Below the pieces are notes generated by a model. The model was not told where the DNA came from. It saw only the letters and a list, made by a program, of their open reading frames with translations, and ran no database searches. 64,000 nt of DNA, from positions 1,674,001 through 1,738,000 of the forward strand of contig NZ_CP059560.1 of the NCBI RefSeq assembly GCF_017894385.1. The letters are read 5' to 3'. Both the position numbers and the translations under genes were made by a program. Shown here in pieces: positions 44,327 to 51,838 of this stretch (the stretch's first letter is position 1; each line of letters begins with the position of its first letter). Origin of the DNA: Aromatoleum petrolei. GTDB taxonomy: Bacteria; Pseudomonadota; Gammaproteobacteria; Burkholderiales; Rhodocyclaceae.

Positions 44327-44849
44327 TGCGCTTCACGAACGACAGGGTGACCTCGCCGAGGCGCACGCCGAACTTGCTCATCACCGAGCGGTTGAGCATC
44401 ACGCGCTCGTCCATCAGGAACATCCAGTCGTCGAAATCGACGTGCCACACCCGTTCGCCGACGGGCAAGGCGAGGACGTAGCGCCAGCGCAGCGCGTTGC
44501 CGCGCGCCTCGCCCTGCGCCTCGCCGACGACATCGGCCGCGACGCCCGCGTAGCGGTGCGCGTCGTGCCGGGTGATCGTCCACACGCGCTGCTGGGTCGT
44601 GCCGTCGGAATAGGTGAAGCGCTCGTCGAGCGTGCCGATCTCGCCGCGCCAGCTCGCCTCGATCACGACATGGAAGCGCTTCACGACCTTGCCCGAGCGG
44701 TCCTGGAACATGCCGTAGGCGTCGAGCGTGCCGTTGAAATAATTGCGCAGGTCGAGCGCCGGGGTCTCGGCGGCGTAGTCCTGCACGTCGATGCCGGCAC
44801 AGCCGGCGATCCCCGTGGCCATCGCCAGGGTCATCAGCATTCGGCGCAT
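44313..44849 (-). CDS. DUF3833 lipoprotein
   Basis: The 178-residue protein has a lipoprotein signal with lipobox IAGC and then the DUF3833 core (DLRNYFNGTLDAYGMFQDR, TQQRVWTITRHDAHRYAG, WHVDFDDWMFLMDERVMLNRS), cut into short parts here. DUF3833 proteins regularly accompany cfa-like methyltransferases and DUF1365 proteins. The function is unknown; attachment to the inner or outer membrane and a role in lipid handling are likely. An AGGAG site precedes the start. Confidence 0.9.
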   Translation of the reverse strand: MRRMLMTLAMATGIAGCAGIDVQDYAAETPALDLRNYFNGTLDAYGMFQDRSGKVVKRFHVVIEASWRGEIGTLDERFTYSDGTTQQRVWTITRHDAHRYAGVAADVVGEAQGEARGNALRWRYVLALPVGERVWHVDFDDWMFLMDERVMLNRSVMSKFGVRLGEVTLSFVKRNAHP

Positions 44850-46105
44850 CGCCGCTCCTCCTCTGAAACAAGATCGCGCCGGCAGCGCCACAGCAGGGTC
44901 GCGGCGAGCGCCTTCAGGGCCACTGGCAGCAGCGCATACACGCCCGCGAGGGTCGCCAACGCATCGCCATCGCGTGTGCCGGGCGCATAGCCCAAGCTGT
45001 CGAGCAGCGGCAAGGCGAGGCCGGCCGCCAGCGCGAGGTTCGCCTTGGCGACGAGGTTCCACCAGCCGAACCAGGCGCCCGCGCGCGGGCCGGCCGAACG
45101 TTCGCGCGCGAGCAGGTCCGCGAGCATGGCGGCCGGCAGAGCGAGATCCGCCCCAAGGGCCACGCCCGACAGCACGCAGATCAGCGCGAAGCAGCCCACG
45201 TCGCCGGCGCCGAGCGTGCCCGCCCAGGCAAACACCGCCATCGCCAGCAGCATGCCGACCAGCCAGGCCCGGAGCTTGCCGATCGCGGCGGCGCAGCGCA
45301 CCCACAACGGCATGCTCGCAGCCCCGGCGAGGAAATACAGGGACAGGAACAGGCCGGAAGCGGACTCGGCCTGCAGCACGTCGGAGACAAAGAACAGCAC
45401 CGTCGCGGCGGGAATCGCGGCGGCGATGCCGTTGGCCGCGAACACCACGAGCAGTCGCACGAAGGGCCGGCTGGCGAGCGCGTCACGCAGGGCCGAGCGC
45501 AGCGTCACGATGCCGCCGGCGGTCTTCGTCGCGGCCGGCGCGAAATGCAGGGTGAGGCCCGCGCCGAGGGCAAGGACGACGAGGAATACCCAACCGAGCT
45601 GCGCCGCGCCAACGACGGAATCGTTCCCGAGCAGCGAGGGCAGCGCGGCCGCAAGCACGACGCCCGCCAGCGCGAAACCCTCGCGGCTGGCGACGAGGCG
45701 CGTGCGCGCGTCCGGCGTGTCCGCGAGCTCTGCCCCCCACGCGGCGTAGTTGATGGTGGCGAGGGAATAGCCGAAGGTGACGAGCAGCAGCGACACCGCC
45801 AGCCATGCCAGGCCCGCGTCCGCCGGCGGACCGAACAGCGCGAGGAACCCCGCAGCCAGCGGAGTCAGGGCCGCGAAGATCCACGCGCGGCGCGCGACGA
45901 AGCGGTCGCTCGCCCAGCCGATGAGCGGATCGGTGATCGCATCGACGACGCGCACGCCGAGCAGGACGGCGCCGACGGCCGCAAGCGGGAGCCCCAGGCC
46001 GTCGGCGTAGAGCTTGGGCGCGTGCACGTAGATCGGCAGTGCCGCAAACGCCAGCGGCAGGCCGAGGACGCCGTAGGCCAGCGCCGGCTCGCGCTCAACC
46101 CTCAT
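44834..46105 (-). CDS. MFS transporter (GPH/MelB-like)
   Basis: The 423-residue protein has 12 membrane helices. The loop DAITDPLIGWASDRF between helices 2 and 3 is typical of the glycoside-pentoside-hexuronide (MelB) branch of the major facilitator superfamily. In cfa/DUF1365 operons such a transporter is common and may flip a lipid or lipid precursor rather than carry a sugar, an inference from context. It overlaps neighbouring genes by 11 and 16 bases. Confidence 0.9.
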   Translation of the reverse strand: MRVEREPALAYGVLGLPLAFAALPIYVHAPKLYADGLGLPLAAVGAVLLGVRVVDAITDPLIGWASDRFVARRAWIFAALTPLAAGFLALFGPPADAGLAWLAVSLLLVTFGYSLATINYAAWGAELADTPDARTRLVASREGFALAGVVLAAALPSLLGNDSVVGAAQLGWVFLVVLALGAGLTLHFAPAATKTAGGIVTLRSALRDALASRPFVRLLVVFAANGIAAAIPAATVLFFVSDVLQAESASGLFLSLYFLAGAASMPLWVRCAAAIGKLRAWLVGMLLAMAVFAWAGTLGAGDVGCFALICVLSGVALGADLALPAAMLADLLARERSAGPRAGAWFGWWNLVAKANLALAAGLALPLLDSLGYAPGTRDGDALATLAGVYALLPVALKALAATLLWRCRRDLVSEEERRCAEC

Positions 46106-46658
46106 CGCCGATCCCCAGCAGGCGCGCACGCAGGCCCGGCTCACGCGTGCGCGGATCCAGCCAGATCGCGAAGAATGCGCGCGCGAAGGCGGCGTCGCGC
46201 AATTCGGCGGTCGGCGCGCCGCGATGGTAGAAGACCACCCTGCCGTCGGGCTGCGCCAGTCCGACGATCGTGTCGCCGGCCTCGACCGAGGGAAAGGCCC
46301 GTTCCAGCAGCGGGCGCCAGTGCTCGCGCCGCGCGGCGTCCGCGAACCCGAGGCGCTCCATCTCGTCGAGACTGGCCGCCACCAGCCGCTCGCTGCGAAT
46401 GGAGCGCGCGTAGCGGATCTCCAGGGCGAAGGGGCGCTCCGCCCGCCACGGCTCCGCGCCGCGCGTCCACAGGCTCGCCTCGTAGAGCGGAAGGCCGAAC
46501 CAGCGCATCGTCCCCTGCCCCACGACGCCCCAGCCACCGTCGAGCGCGGAGACCGGCAGGGCGGGCGGCAGGTCGGTCGACACCTCGCGCTCACCCGCGC
46601 TCGCGTGGGCGCCTGCCAGCATGCACGCGAGCGCGCAGGCCCGCAGCAGCGAGCGCAC
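46095..46658 (-). CDS. Chalcone-isomerase-like periplasmic protein
   Basis: With a GTG start the 187-residue product has a clean signal peptide (RSLLRACALACMLAGAHASA). The core matches the chalcone isomerase-like family (VVGQGTMRWFGLPLYEASLW, then IRYARSIRSERLVAAS). An ATG start at 46700 would place 14 extra residues before the signal and overlap the methyltransferase gene by 32 bases, so GTG is preferred. The fold binds fatty acids in plants; a similar role is plausible here. It is part of the lipid operon. Confidence 0.83.
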   Translation of the reverse strand: MRSLLRACALACMLAGAHASAGEREVSTDLPPALPVSALDGGWGVVGQGTMRWFGLPLYEASLWTRGAEPWRAERPFALEIRYARSIRSERLVAASLDEMERLGFADAARREHWRPLLERAFPSVEAGDTIVGLAQPDGRVVFYHRGAPTAELRDAAFARAFFAIWLDPRTREPGLRARLLGIGDEG

Positions 46659-46668
46659 GCCAGCCCGC

Positions 46669-47889
46669 TCAGCGATGGGCGAATTCGAAGTGATGGACAT
46701 CGATGTCGCCCGCGAGGAAGCCCGCCTCGCAATACGCGAGATAGAAGCGCCACAGGCGCACGAAGCGCGCGTCGAACCCCTGCGCCGCAATGTCGGCATG
46801 CCTCGCGTCGAAGCGCACGCGCCAGTGCTCCAGGGTGCGCGCGTAGTCGCGACCGAAGGCGAAATCGCCGACCGGCACGAGTCCGACCGCTTCGGCCTGG
46901 CGGCGCATGATGGCTGGCGTCGGCAGCATTCCGCCGGGGAAGACGTAGCGCTGGATGAAATCCGTTCCCCGCCGGTAGCGCGGAAACAGCGCCTCGTCGA
47001 TCGTGATCGCCTGCACGACGCAGCGGCCGCCGCGCCGCAGGCGACGCGCGAGCGTGGCGAAATAGGTCGGCCAGAAGCGTTCCCCGACCGCTTCGATCAT
47101 CTCGATCGACACGACGTGATCGTATTCCCCCAGCACATCGCGGTAGTCGCACAACGCGAACGTCGCGCGGTCGGCGAAGCCTTCGCGCTCGGCGCGGGCG
47201 CGCGCATGGGCGAGCTGCGCGGGCGAAAGCGTAATGCCGAACACAAGGCAGCCGAACTCCTTGGCCGCAATCTCCGCGAACCCGCCCCAACCGCAACCGA
47301 TCTCGAGGATCGTCTGGCCCGGTCGCGCGCCGAGGCGCTCGAGGATGCGGCGGTACTTGCGCCGCTGGGCCGCCTCGAGGGGCTCCGCGGCATCGGCAAA
47401 CACCGCGGCGGAATAACTCATCGTGTCATCGAGCCACAGCGCGTAGAAGTCGTTGCCGAGATCGTAGTGCGCCTCGATGTTGCGCCGCGCCCCGCTGCGC
47501 GTGTTGGCGCGCAGCGCGTGCCACAGACGGTAGCCCGCCAGCGGCAGCAGGCGGCCATACACCGCGCGTCCCAGCCGTTCGCGGTTCTGCGCCAGCAGCG
47601 TCAGCAGCGCGGTGGGGTCGTCGGCATCCCAGAGTCCCGCGAAATAGGTTTCGCCGAGGCCGATGTCGCCACGCGCCAGCGTCGCGGCGAAGGTCTCGTG
47701 ATCCTGCACGCGCCAGTGCGCGCGGACCGGGCCATGCCCTGCGCGCACGGTCTCGCCGCCGGGCAGTTCGAGCACGAGCGCCCCGCCCTCCAGCGATTCG
47801 AGCAGCTCCAGCGCAAGCCGGGTCGCTCGCGGCGCGCGCGCGGGGGACCACGCAGCCGGCTTTGCGAGCGTGTTTTCGAGCGGATTCAT
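46669..47889 (-). CDS. Cyclopropane-fatty-acid-synthase-like SAM methyltransferase
   Basis: The 406-residue protein has the class I SAM motif ILEIGCGWGGFAEIAA and the CFA synthase signatures HYDLGNDFYALWLDDTMSYS (in two parts) and IQRYVFPGGMLPTP. These enzymes methylate or cyclopropanate the double bonds of phospholipid acyl chains. Homologues in an operon with DUF1365 and an FAD oxidoreductase can instead make methylated or furan fatty acids (UfaM type), so the exact product is open. Its start overlaps the DUF1365 gene by ATGA. Confidence 0.92.
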   Translation of the reverse strand: MNPLENTLAKPAAWSPARAPRATRLALELLESLEGGALVLELPGGETVRAGHGPVRAHWRVQDHETFAATLARGDIGLGETYFAGLWDADDPTALLTLLAQNRERLGRAVYGRLLPLAGYRLWHALRANTRSGARRNIEAHYDLGNDFYALWLDDTMSYSAAVFADAAEPLEAAQRRKYRRILERLGARPGQTILEIGCGWGGFAEIAAKEFGCLVFGITLSPAQLAHARARAEREGFADRATFALCDYRDVLGEYDHVVSIEMIEAVGERFWPTYFATLARRLRRGGRCVVQAITIDEALFPRYRRGTDFIQRYVFPGGMLPTPAIMRRQAEAVGLVPVGDFAFGRDYARTLEHWRVRFDARHADIAAQGFDARFVRLWRFYLAYCEAGFLAGDIDVHHFEFAHR

Positions 47890-48668
47890 CGCGTGGTTTC
47901 CTCCAGCGGGGGCAACGGTTTGTGAAAGAAGCGGACCCGTCTCAACCACAGGCGCAACGCCTGCCGGTGGATGCGCACGACGACGCCCAGGGTCATGAAG
48001 GGATAGCGCAGGAGCCAGGCGCACATCGCGCGGCCATCGAGGGCGCGGGCACGGCCGCCCACGGCGGTGCTGAGGCGGCGCTCGCCGCCCTCCCAGTAGT
48101 CGATCGCCACGCTCGGCGCCGCGCCTGCCGCATGGAAGCGGAAGCGGTACTCGCCCGCCACGGGGAAGAAGGGGGAGACGTGGAACACCTTGTTCGCGCG
48201 CAGCTCGTCGCCGGGGAGGATGGGGCCGAGGTCGCGGTGATGGACGAGGTAGTTGTGATGTTCGCCGAAGGTGTTGTTCACCTCGGCGAGAACCACTCGC
48301 AGCGCCCCTGCGCGATCGTGACAGAACCAGAAACTCACGGGATTGAAGAGATGGCCCAGCATGCGCGGCATCGTCTGCAGCACGACCTCGCCGTCGGCAA
48401 CCTCGTCGAGCCCGTGCCGCCCGAGCAGCGCGCGCAGCCACGGCAGCAGCGGTGTGCCGTCGCGCGGACCGTGGTCGCGGCTGAAGAATGTGAACACGTT
48501 CGCACGCTCGATCCCGAGCAGCGGCACGCCCAGCTCGCCCAGCCGCGACAGGGGCAGGCGCAGGAAGGCAAGCGGATACACGAAACGGTTGCGCACGGGC
48601 GCGTGGCGCTCGTGAAACACCGTGCCGAAGCACGCCGCGGGCATCAGCGGATCATGCACCGCGTTCAT
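47886..48668 (-). CDS. DUF1365 protein
   Basis: The 260-residue protein carries the DUF1365 blocks CFGTVFHERHAPVRNRFVYP, FNPVSFWFCHD and EVNNTFGEHHNYLV, with conserved His residues. It is a constant partner of the CFA-like methyltransferase and FAD oxidoreductase. The biochemical role is unknown. The start at 48668 gives an ATGA overlap with the upstream gene and proper spacing to GGAGG; an ATG three codons earlier is too close to that site. Confidence 0.92.
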   Translation of the reverse strand: MNAVHDPLMPAACFGTVFHERHAPVRNRFVYPLAFLRLPLSRLGELGVPLLGIERANVFTFFSRDHGPRDGTPLLPWLRALLGRHGLDEVADGEVVLQTMPRMLGHLFNPVSFWFCHDRAGALRVVLAEVNNTFGEHHNYLVHHRDLGPILPGDELRANKVFHVSPFFPVAGEYRFRFHAAGAAPSVAIDYWEGGERRLSTAVGGRARALDGRAMCAWLLRYPFMTLGVVVRIHRQALRLWLRRVRFFHKPLPPLEETTR

Positions 48669-50011
48669 GCGCCGCATGCCTCCGCCACCCGCGCGCCCCC
48701 GCGCCACGGCACGCTGCCACCCAGCGCCTCGACGACCGGGATGGCCGACTTCAGGCCATCCTCGTGAAACCCGTAGCCGGTCCATGCGCCCGCAAACCAC
48801 GTGCGACGCACGCCCTGGATGCCGCCCAAGGCGCGCTGCGCCGCGATCGCCGCCGTGTCGAACACCGGATGGGCGTAGTCGAAGCTCGCCAACACGCGCG
48901 CCGGATCCGGCTCGCGCAGGGGATTGAGCGTGACCACCACCGGGGTCTCGAACGGCAGCGGCTGCAGGCGGTTGATCAGGTAGCTGACCGAAACCGCCCC
49001 CACCGCGCGCTCCGCGCTCTCGTTGCCCGGTGCCGCCGCGTAGTTCCACGCCGCCCACACCGCACGCCGGCGCGGCAGCAGGGCGGCGTCGGTATGCAGC
49101 ACCGCGCAATTGCGCTGATAGCGTACCGCCGAGAGGATCGCGCGCTCGTCGCTCGACGCGTCGCCCCCCAGAATCGCCAGCGCCTGGTCGCTATGGCATG
49201 CGAACACGACCTCGTCGAAGCGATCGATCCCCTTCGGCGTATGCACCCACACCGCGTGGGCGTCGCGGAATACCCCCAGCACCGGCGTGTCGAGGCGCAG
49301 ATCGTCGAGCTGCGCGCACATCCTCCGCACGTACTCGCGCCCGCCGCCCCGCACCGTGAGCCAGCGCGGACGGTCGGCGATCTGCAGCAGGCCGTGGTTG
49401 TCGCAGAAGCGCACGAAGGTATGGAGCGGATAGTCGAGCATGGTGCGCGTCGGGCAGGACCAGATCGCCGCCGCCATCGGCAGCAGGTACCAGTCGCGGA
49501 ACTCGCGGCTGTATGCGTTCGCCGCCAGGTACTCGCCCAGCGCAAGCCCGCCCCCGTCGCCATCCCGGGCGAGCCGCGTCGCTTCGCGGTTGAAGCGCAG
49601 GATGTCGCCCAGCATGCGCCAGAAGCCCGGCCGTGCCGCATTGCCCGGCTGGGCGAAGAGGCTGCGCAAGCTGGTTCCCGACCACTCCAGGTCCGGCTGC
49701 GCGAGGCTCACGGAAAACGACATCTCGGTTTCGACCGCCTCGACGCCGAGCAGGCCGAAGAGCGCGATCAGGTTCGGGTAGGTGCGGCGGTTGAAGACCA
49801 GGAAGCCGGTATCGACGGGATGGGTCACCCCATCCACCGTCACGTCCACCGTGTTCGTGTGCCCACCGGCGCATTGGCCGGCTTCGAAGACCGTAACCTG
49901 ATGCTCGCGCGCCAGCATCCACGCGCAGGCGAGTCCGGAGATCCCCGCCCCGACGACGGCGATGCGCCGCGGCCGCCGCGGCTCCCACGGAAAGGCGTCA
50001 CGCATGTTCAT
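48665..50011 (-). CDS. FAD-dependent amine oxidase/desaturase-like protein
   Basis: The 448-residue flavoprotein has the dinucleotide motif AVVGAGISGLACAWML, the GG doublet CAGGHTNTVDV and a C-terminal FAD contact in WFAGAWTGYGFHEDGLKSA. It belongs to the NAD/FAD-binding branch of amine oxidases that occurs with cfa-like genes and DUF1365. It probably oxidises or desaturates a lipid-bound intermediate, by context. It is the second gene of the operon and overlaps the first by four bases. Confidence 0.92.
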   Translation of the reverse strand: MNMRDAFPWEPRRPRRIAVVGAGISGLACAWMLAREHQVTVFEAGQCAGGHTNTVDVTVDGVTHPVDTGFLVFNRRTYPNLIALFGLLGVEAVETEMSFSVSLAQPDLEWSGTSLRSLFAQPGNAARPGFWRMLGDILRFNREATRLARDGDGGGLALGEYLAANAYSREFRDWYLLPMAAAIWSCPTRTMLDYPLHTFVRFCDNHGLLQIADRPRWLTVRGGGREYVRRMCAQLDDLRLDTPVLGVFRDAHAVWVHTPKGIDRFDEVVFACHSDQALAILGGDASSDERAILSAVRYQRNCAVLHTDAALLPRRRAVWAAWNYAAAPGNESAERAVGAVSVSYLINRLQPLPFETPVVVTLNPLREPDPARVLASFDYAHPVFDTAAIAAQRALGGIQGVRRTWFAGAWTGYGFHEDGLKSAIPVVEALGGSVPWRGGARVAEACGA

Positions 50012-50253
50012 GACGAACGCCCCTGTGCCGGCATCGGCGCGTAATCCCCGCGATGCACGAAGAGCTTCAGTGCAAGCGTCTCATCCACGGCATAATTGTC
50101 CTGGACAGACGCCGTAGCCGGCACCTCAACTGCCGTCGCCGCAGCGGCGCGCGGCGCAGTCAGGTACATGAACAACGCAGCGCCTGCAACGACGGTCGCC
50201 GCAAGCAGGAAGGAACGCTGCACGAACGATGATTGCAGGGCTTTGGTTTTCAT
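50008..50253 (-). CDS. Small membrane-anchored protein, first gene of the light-linked operon
   Basis: The 81-residue protein has one hydrophobic segment (residues 14-32) and a short C-terminal domain that includes DETLALKLFVHRGDYAPM. I do not recognise a family. The start codon directly abuts one operator half, and the ribosome binding site AGGA is inside the operator. Its stop overlaps the FAD oxidoreductase gene by ATGA. It also contains a third operator-like site. Confidence 0.72.
   Translation of the reverse strand: MKTKALQSSFVQRSFLLAATVVAGAALFMYLTAPRAAAATAVEVPATASVQDNYAVDETLALKLFVHRGDYAPMPAQGRSS
50096..50108. promoter_or_regulatory. Third operator-like half-palindrome inside the first operon gene
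   Basis: TTGTC-CTG-GACAG is a close match to the two operators around the intergenic region. It lies in the coding region about 150 bases downstream of the first operator, where it could support looping or roadblock repression. Confidence 0.42.
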
Positions 50254-50268
50254 TTTGTCCTGGACAAA
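50254..50268. promoter_or_regulatory. LitR/CarH-type operator 1 (candidate)
   Basis: TTTGTCCTGGACAAA is a perfect palindrome placed directly before the start codon of the first operon gene. It covers the -35 candidate of the regulator promoter. Confidence 0.7.
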
Positions 50269-50313
50269 TTAAGTACACAGCCCTAACTTAGAATCATTCG
50301 CCGATTACGTCAA
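50261..50313. promoter_or_regulatory. Overlapping divergent promoters of litR and the lipid operon
   Basis: Minus strand: -35 TTGACG (50308-50313), 17 bases, -10 TAAGTT (50285-50290). Plus strand: -35 TGGACA (50261-50266), 17 bases, -10 TAACTT (50284-50289). The two -10 elements cover the same bases, so the promoters exclude each other. Confidence 0.48.
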
Positions 50314-50316
50314 GTT

Positions 50317-50331
50317 TTTGTCCACGACAAA
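50317..50331. promoter_or_regulatory. LitR/CarH-type operator 2 (candidate)
   Basis: TTTGTC-CAC-GACAAA matches operator 1 in both half sites and ends on the first base of the regulator start codon. The pair is placed symmetrically at both divergent genes. Confidence 0.68.
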
Positions 50332-51248
50332 TGAAAACTCTTAACGACCCGCCGGAAGGACTCGGCATCGCCGCCGTCGAGCGCGACACCGGACTGCCGA
50401 AAGACACGCTGCGCGTCTGGGAGCGCCGCTACGGCTTTCCGCGCCCGCTGCGCGACGCCAACGGCGAACGCGTGTACCCCGCAGGACAGGTGGACAAGCT
50501 ACGCCTGATCCGCCGCCTCCTCGACCAGGGCCTGCGCCCCTCGCGCATCGTCGCCGCCACCACGGAGGAGCTCGCGCAGATGCTGGCGGCCGCGCCCGAG
50601 GCAGTGGTGGCCACCGCACCCGCAGACTGCGGCACGCTGCTCGGCCTCATGCAGCGACAGGAGGGCGCGGCCCTGCAGCGCGCGCTGCAGCAGAACCTGT
50701 TGAAGAACGGCCTGCAACGCTTCCTCACCGACACCCTCGTTCCGCTCACCGATGCGGTCGGGCAGGCCTGGCTGAAGGGCGAGTTGAGTGTAGCCGGCGA
50801 GCACCTCTACACCGAGCAGGTGCACAACGTGTTGCGCGGCGCGATTGCGAACCACGGCGGTCACGGCGGCTCGCCGTCCATCCTGCTGACGACCTTCCCG
50901 AACGAACTGCACTCGCTCGGCCTGCTGATGGCCGAAGCGATGGTCGCGCCCGAGGGCGCGCAATGCACCTCGCTGGGCACCCAGACGCCGCTCGCCGACA
51001 TCGAACGTGCGGCCACGCAGGGCGGCATCGACGTCGTCGCGCTGTCCTTCAGCTCCGCCTACCCGGCGCGCCAGGCGGTCGAAGGCCTCAACACGCTGCG
51101 CGCGCGCCTGCCCGCCCGCGTTGCGCTGTGGGCCGGCGGCCACGCCGTGCGCGAGCAGCAGCGCAAGCTGCCGGGAATCCGCGTGATCGCGGATCTACCG
51201 GACGCCATCGCCGCCATCGCCGAGTGGCGCGCGGGACATCCGGCATGA
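50331..51248 (+). CDS. litR: MerR-family regulator of LitR/CarH type (adenosylcobalamin photoreceptor)
   Basis: The 305-residue protein begins with a MerR winged helix (GIAAVERDTGLPKDTLRVWERRYGFP, in parts: TGLPKDTLRVWERRYGFP). It then carries both hallmarks of B12-dependent light sensors: the W-x9-E-H motif (Trp147 to Glu157-His158, in AWLKGELSVAGEH) and the E-x-H-x-x-G cobalamin motif (Glu192, His194, Gly197 in NELHSLG). In CarH proteins the dark form binds adenosylcobalamin and represses; light breaks the Co-C bond and releases DNA. It is divergent from the lipid operon and probably controls it and itself. Confidence 0.9.
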   Translation: MKTLNDPPEGLGIAAVERDTGLPKDTLRVWERRYGFPRPLRDANGERVYPAGQVDKLRLIRRLLDQGLRPSRIVAATTEELAQMLAAAPEAVVATAPADCGTLLGLMQRQEGAALQRALQQNLLKNGLQRFLTDTLVPLTDAVGQAWLKGELSVAGEHLYTEQVHNVLRGAIANHGGHGGSPSILLTTFPNELHSLGLLMAEAMVAPEGAQCTSLGTQTPLADIERAATQGGIDVVALSFSSAYPARQAVEGLNTLRARLPARVALWAGGHAVREQQRKLPGIRVIADLPDAIAAIAEWRAGHPA

Positions 51249-51334
51249 CGCGCCGCGCGGCCGATGCGGGGTGCGCGCGCTAGAATCCCGTCTCACCCGG
51301 CCGCACGCGGCCTCCAATTCGTCATCCGGAACCG

Positions 51335-51823
51335 ATGTCCTACCCTCGCCCCGCCTTCGAAGCCAAGATCTGCCCCCCCGACGAGCTACGCGCGCGCGCA
51401 GCGTCCCAGTCACGTCCGCTCGTGTTCACCAACGGTTGCTTCGACATCCTGCACCGCGGGCATGTCACCTACCTCGCGCAGGCCCGCGCGCTGGGCGCCG
51501 CGATGGTCGTCGCGCTGAACACCGACGCGTCGGTGAAGCGCCTCGGCAAGGGCGACGACCGTCCGGTGAACCCGCTCGAGGACCGCGCTGCCGTCATGGC
51601 GGCGCTGGCATGCGTGGACCTCGTCACGTGGTTCGACGAGGACACACCGCTGCAGCGCATCCTCGAGGCGCGCCCGGAGATCCTCGTCAAGGGGGGCGAC
51701 TGGCCGGTGGACCGGATCGTCGGCGCCGCGGAAGTTCAGGGCTGGGGCGGCATCGTGCATTCCATCCCGTTCGAGCACGACCGTTCGACGACCGCGCTGC
51801 TCGGACGCATCCGCAGCCTGTAA
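51335..51823 (+). CDS. rfaE2: D-glycero-beta-D-manno-heptose 1-phosphate adenylyltransferase
   Basis: The 162-residue nucleotidyltransferase has the T/HxGH-type motif FTNGCFDILHRGHVTYL and the C-terminal RSTTALLGRIRSL. This corresponds to the second domain of HldE, here as a separate protein, as usual in betaproteobacteria. It makes ADP-heptose for the lipopolysaccharide core. The kinase domain (rfaE1) is not nearby. Confidence 0.95.
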   Translation: MSYPRPAFEAKICPPDELRARAASQSRPLVFTNGCFDILHRGHVTYLAQARALGAAMVVALNTDASVKRLGKGDDRPVNPLEDRAAVMAALACVDLVTWFDEDTPLQRILEARPEILVKGGDWPVDRIVGAAEVQGWGGIVHSIPFEHDRSTTALLGRIRSL

Positions 51824-51838
51824 GGCTCGCCGCGGCGT

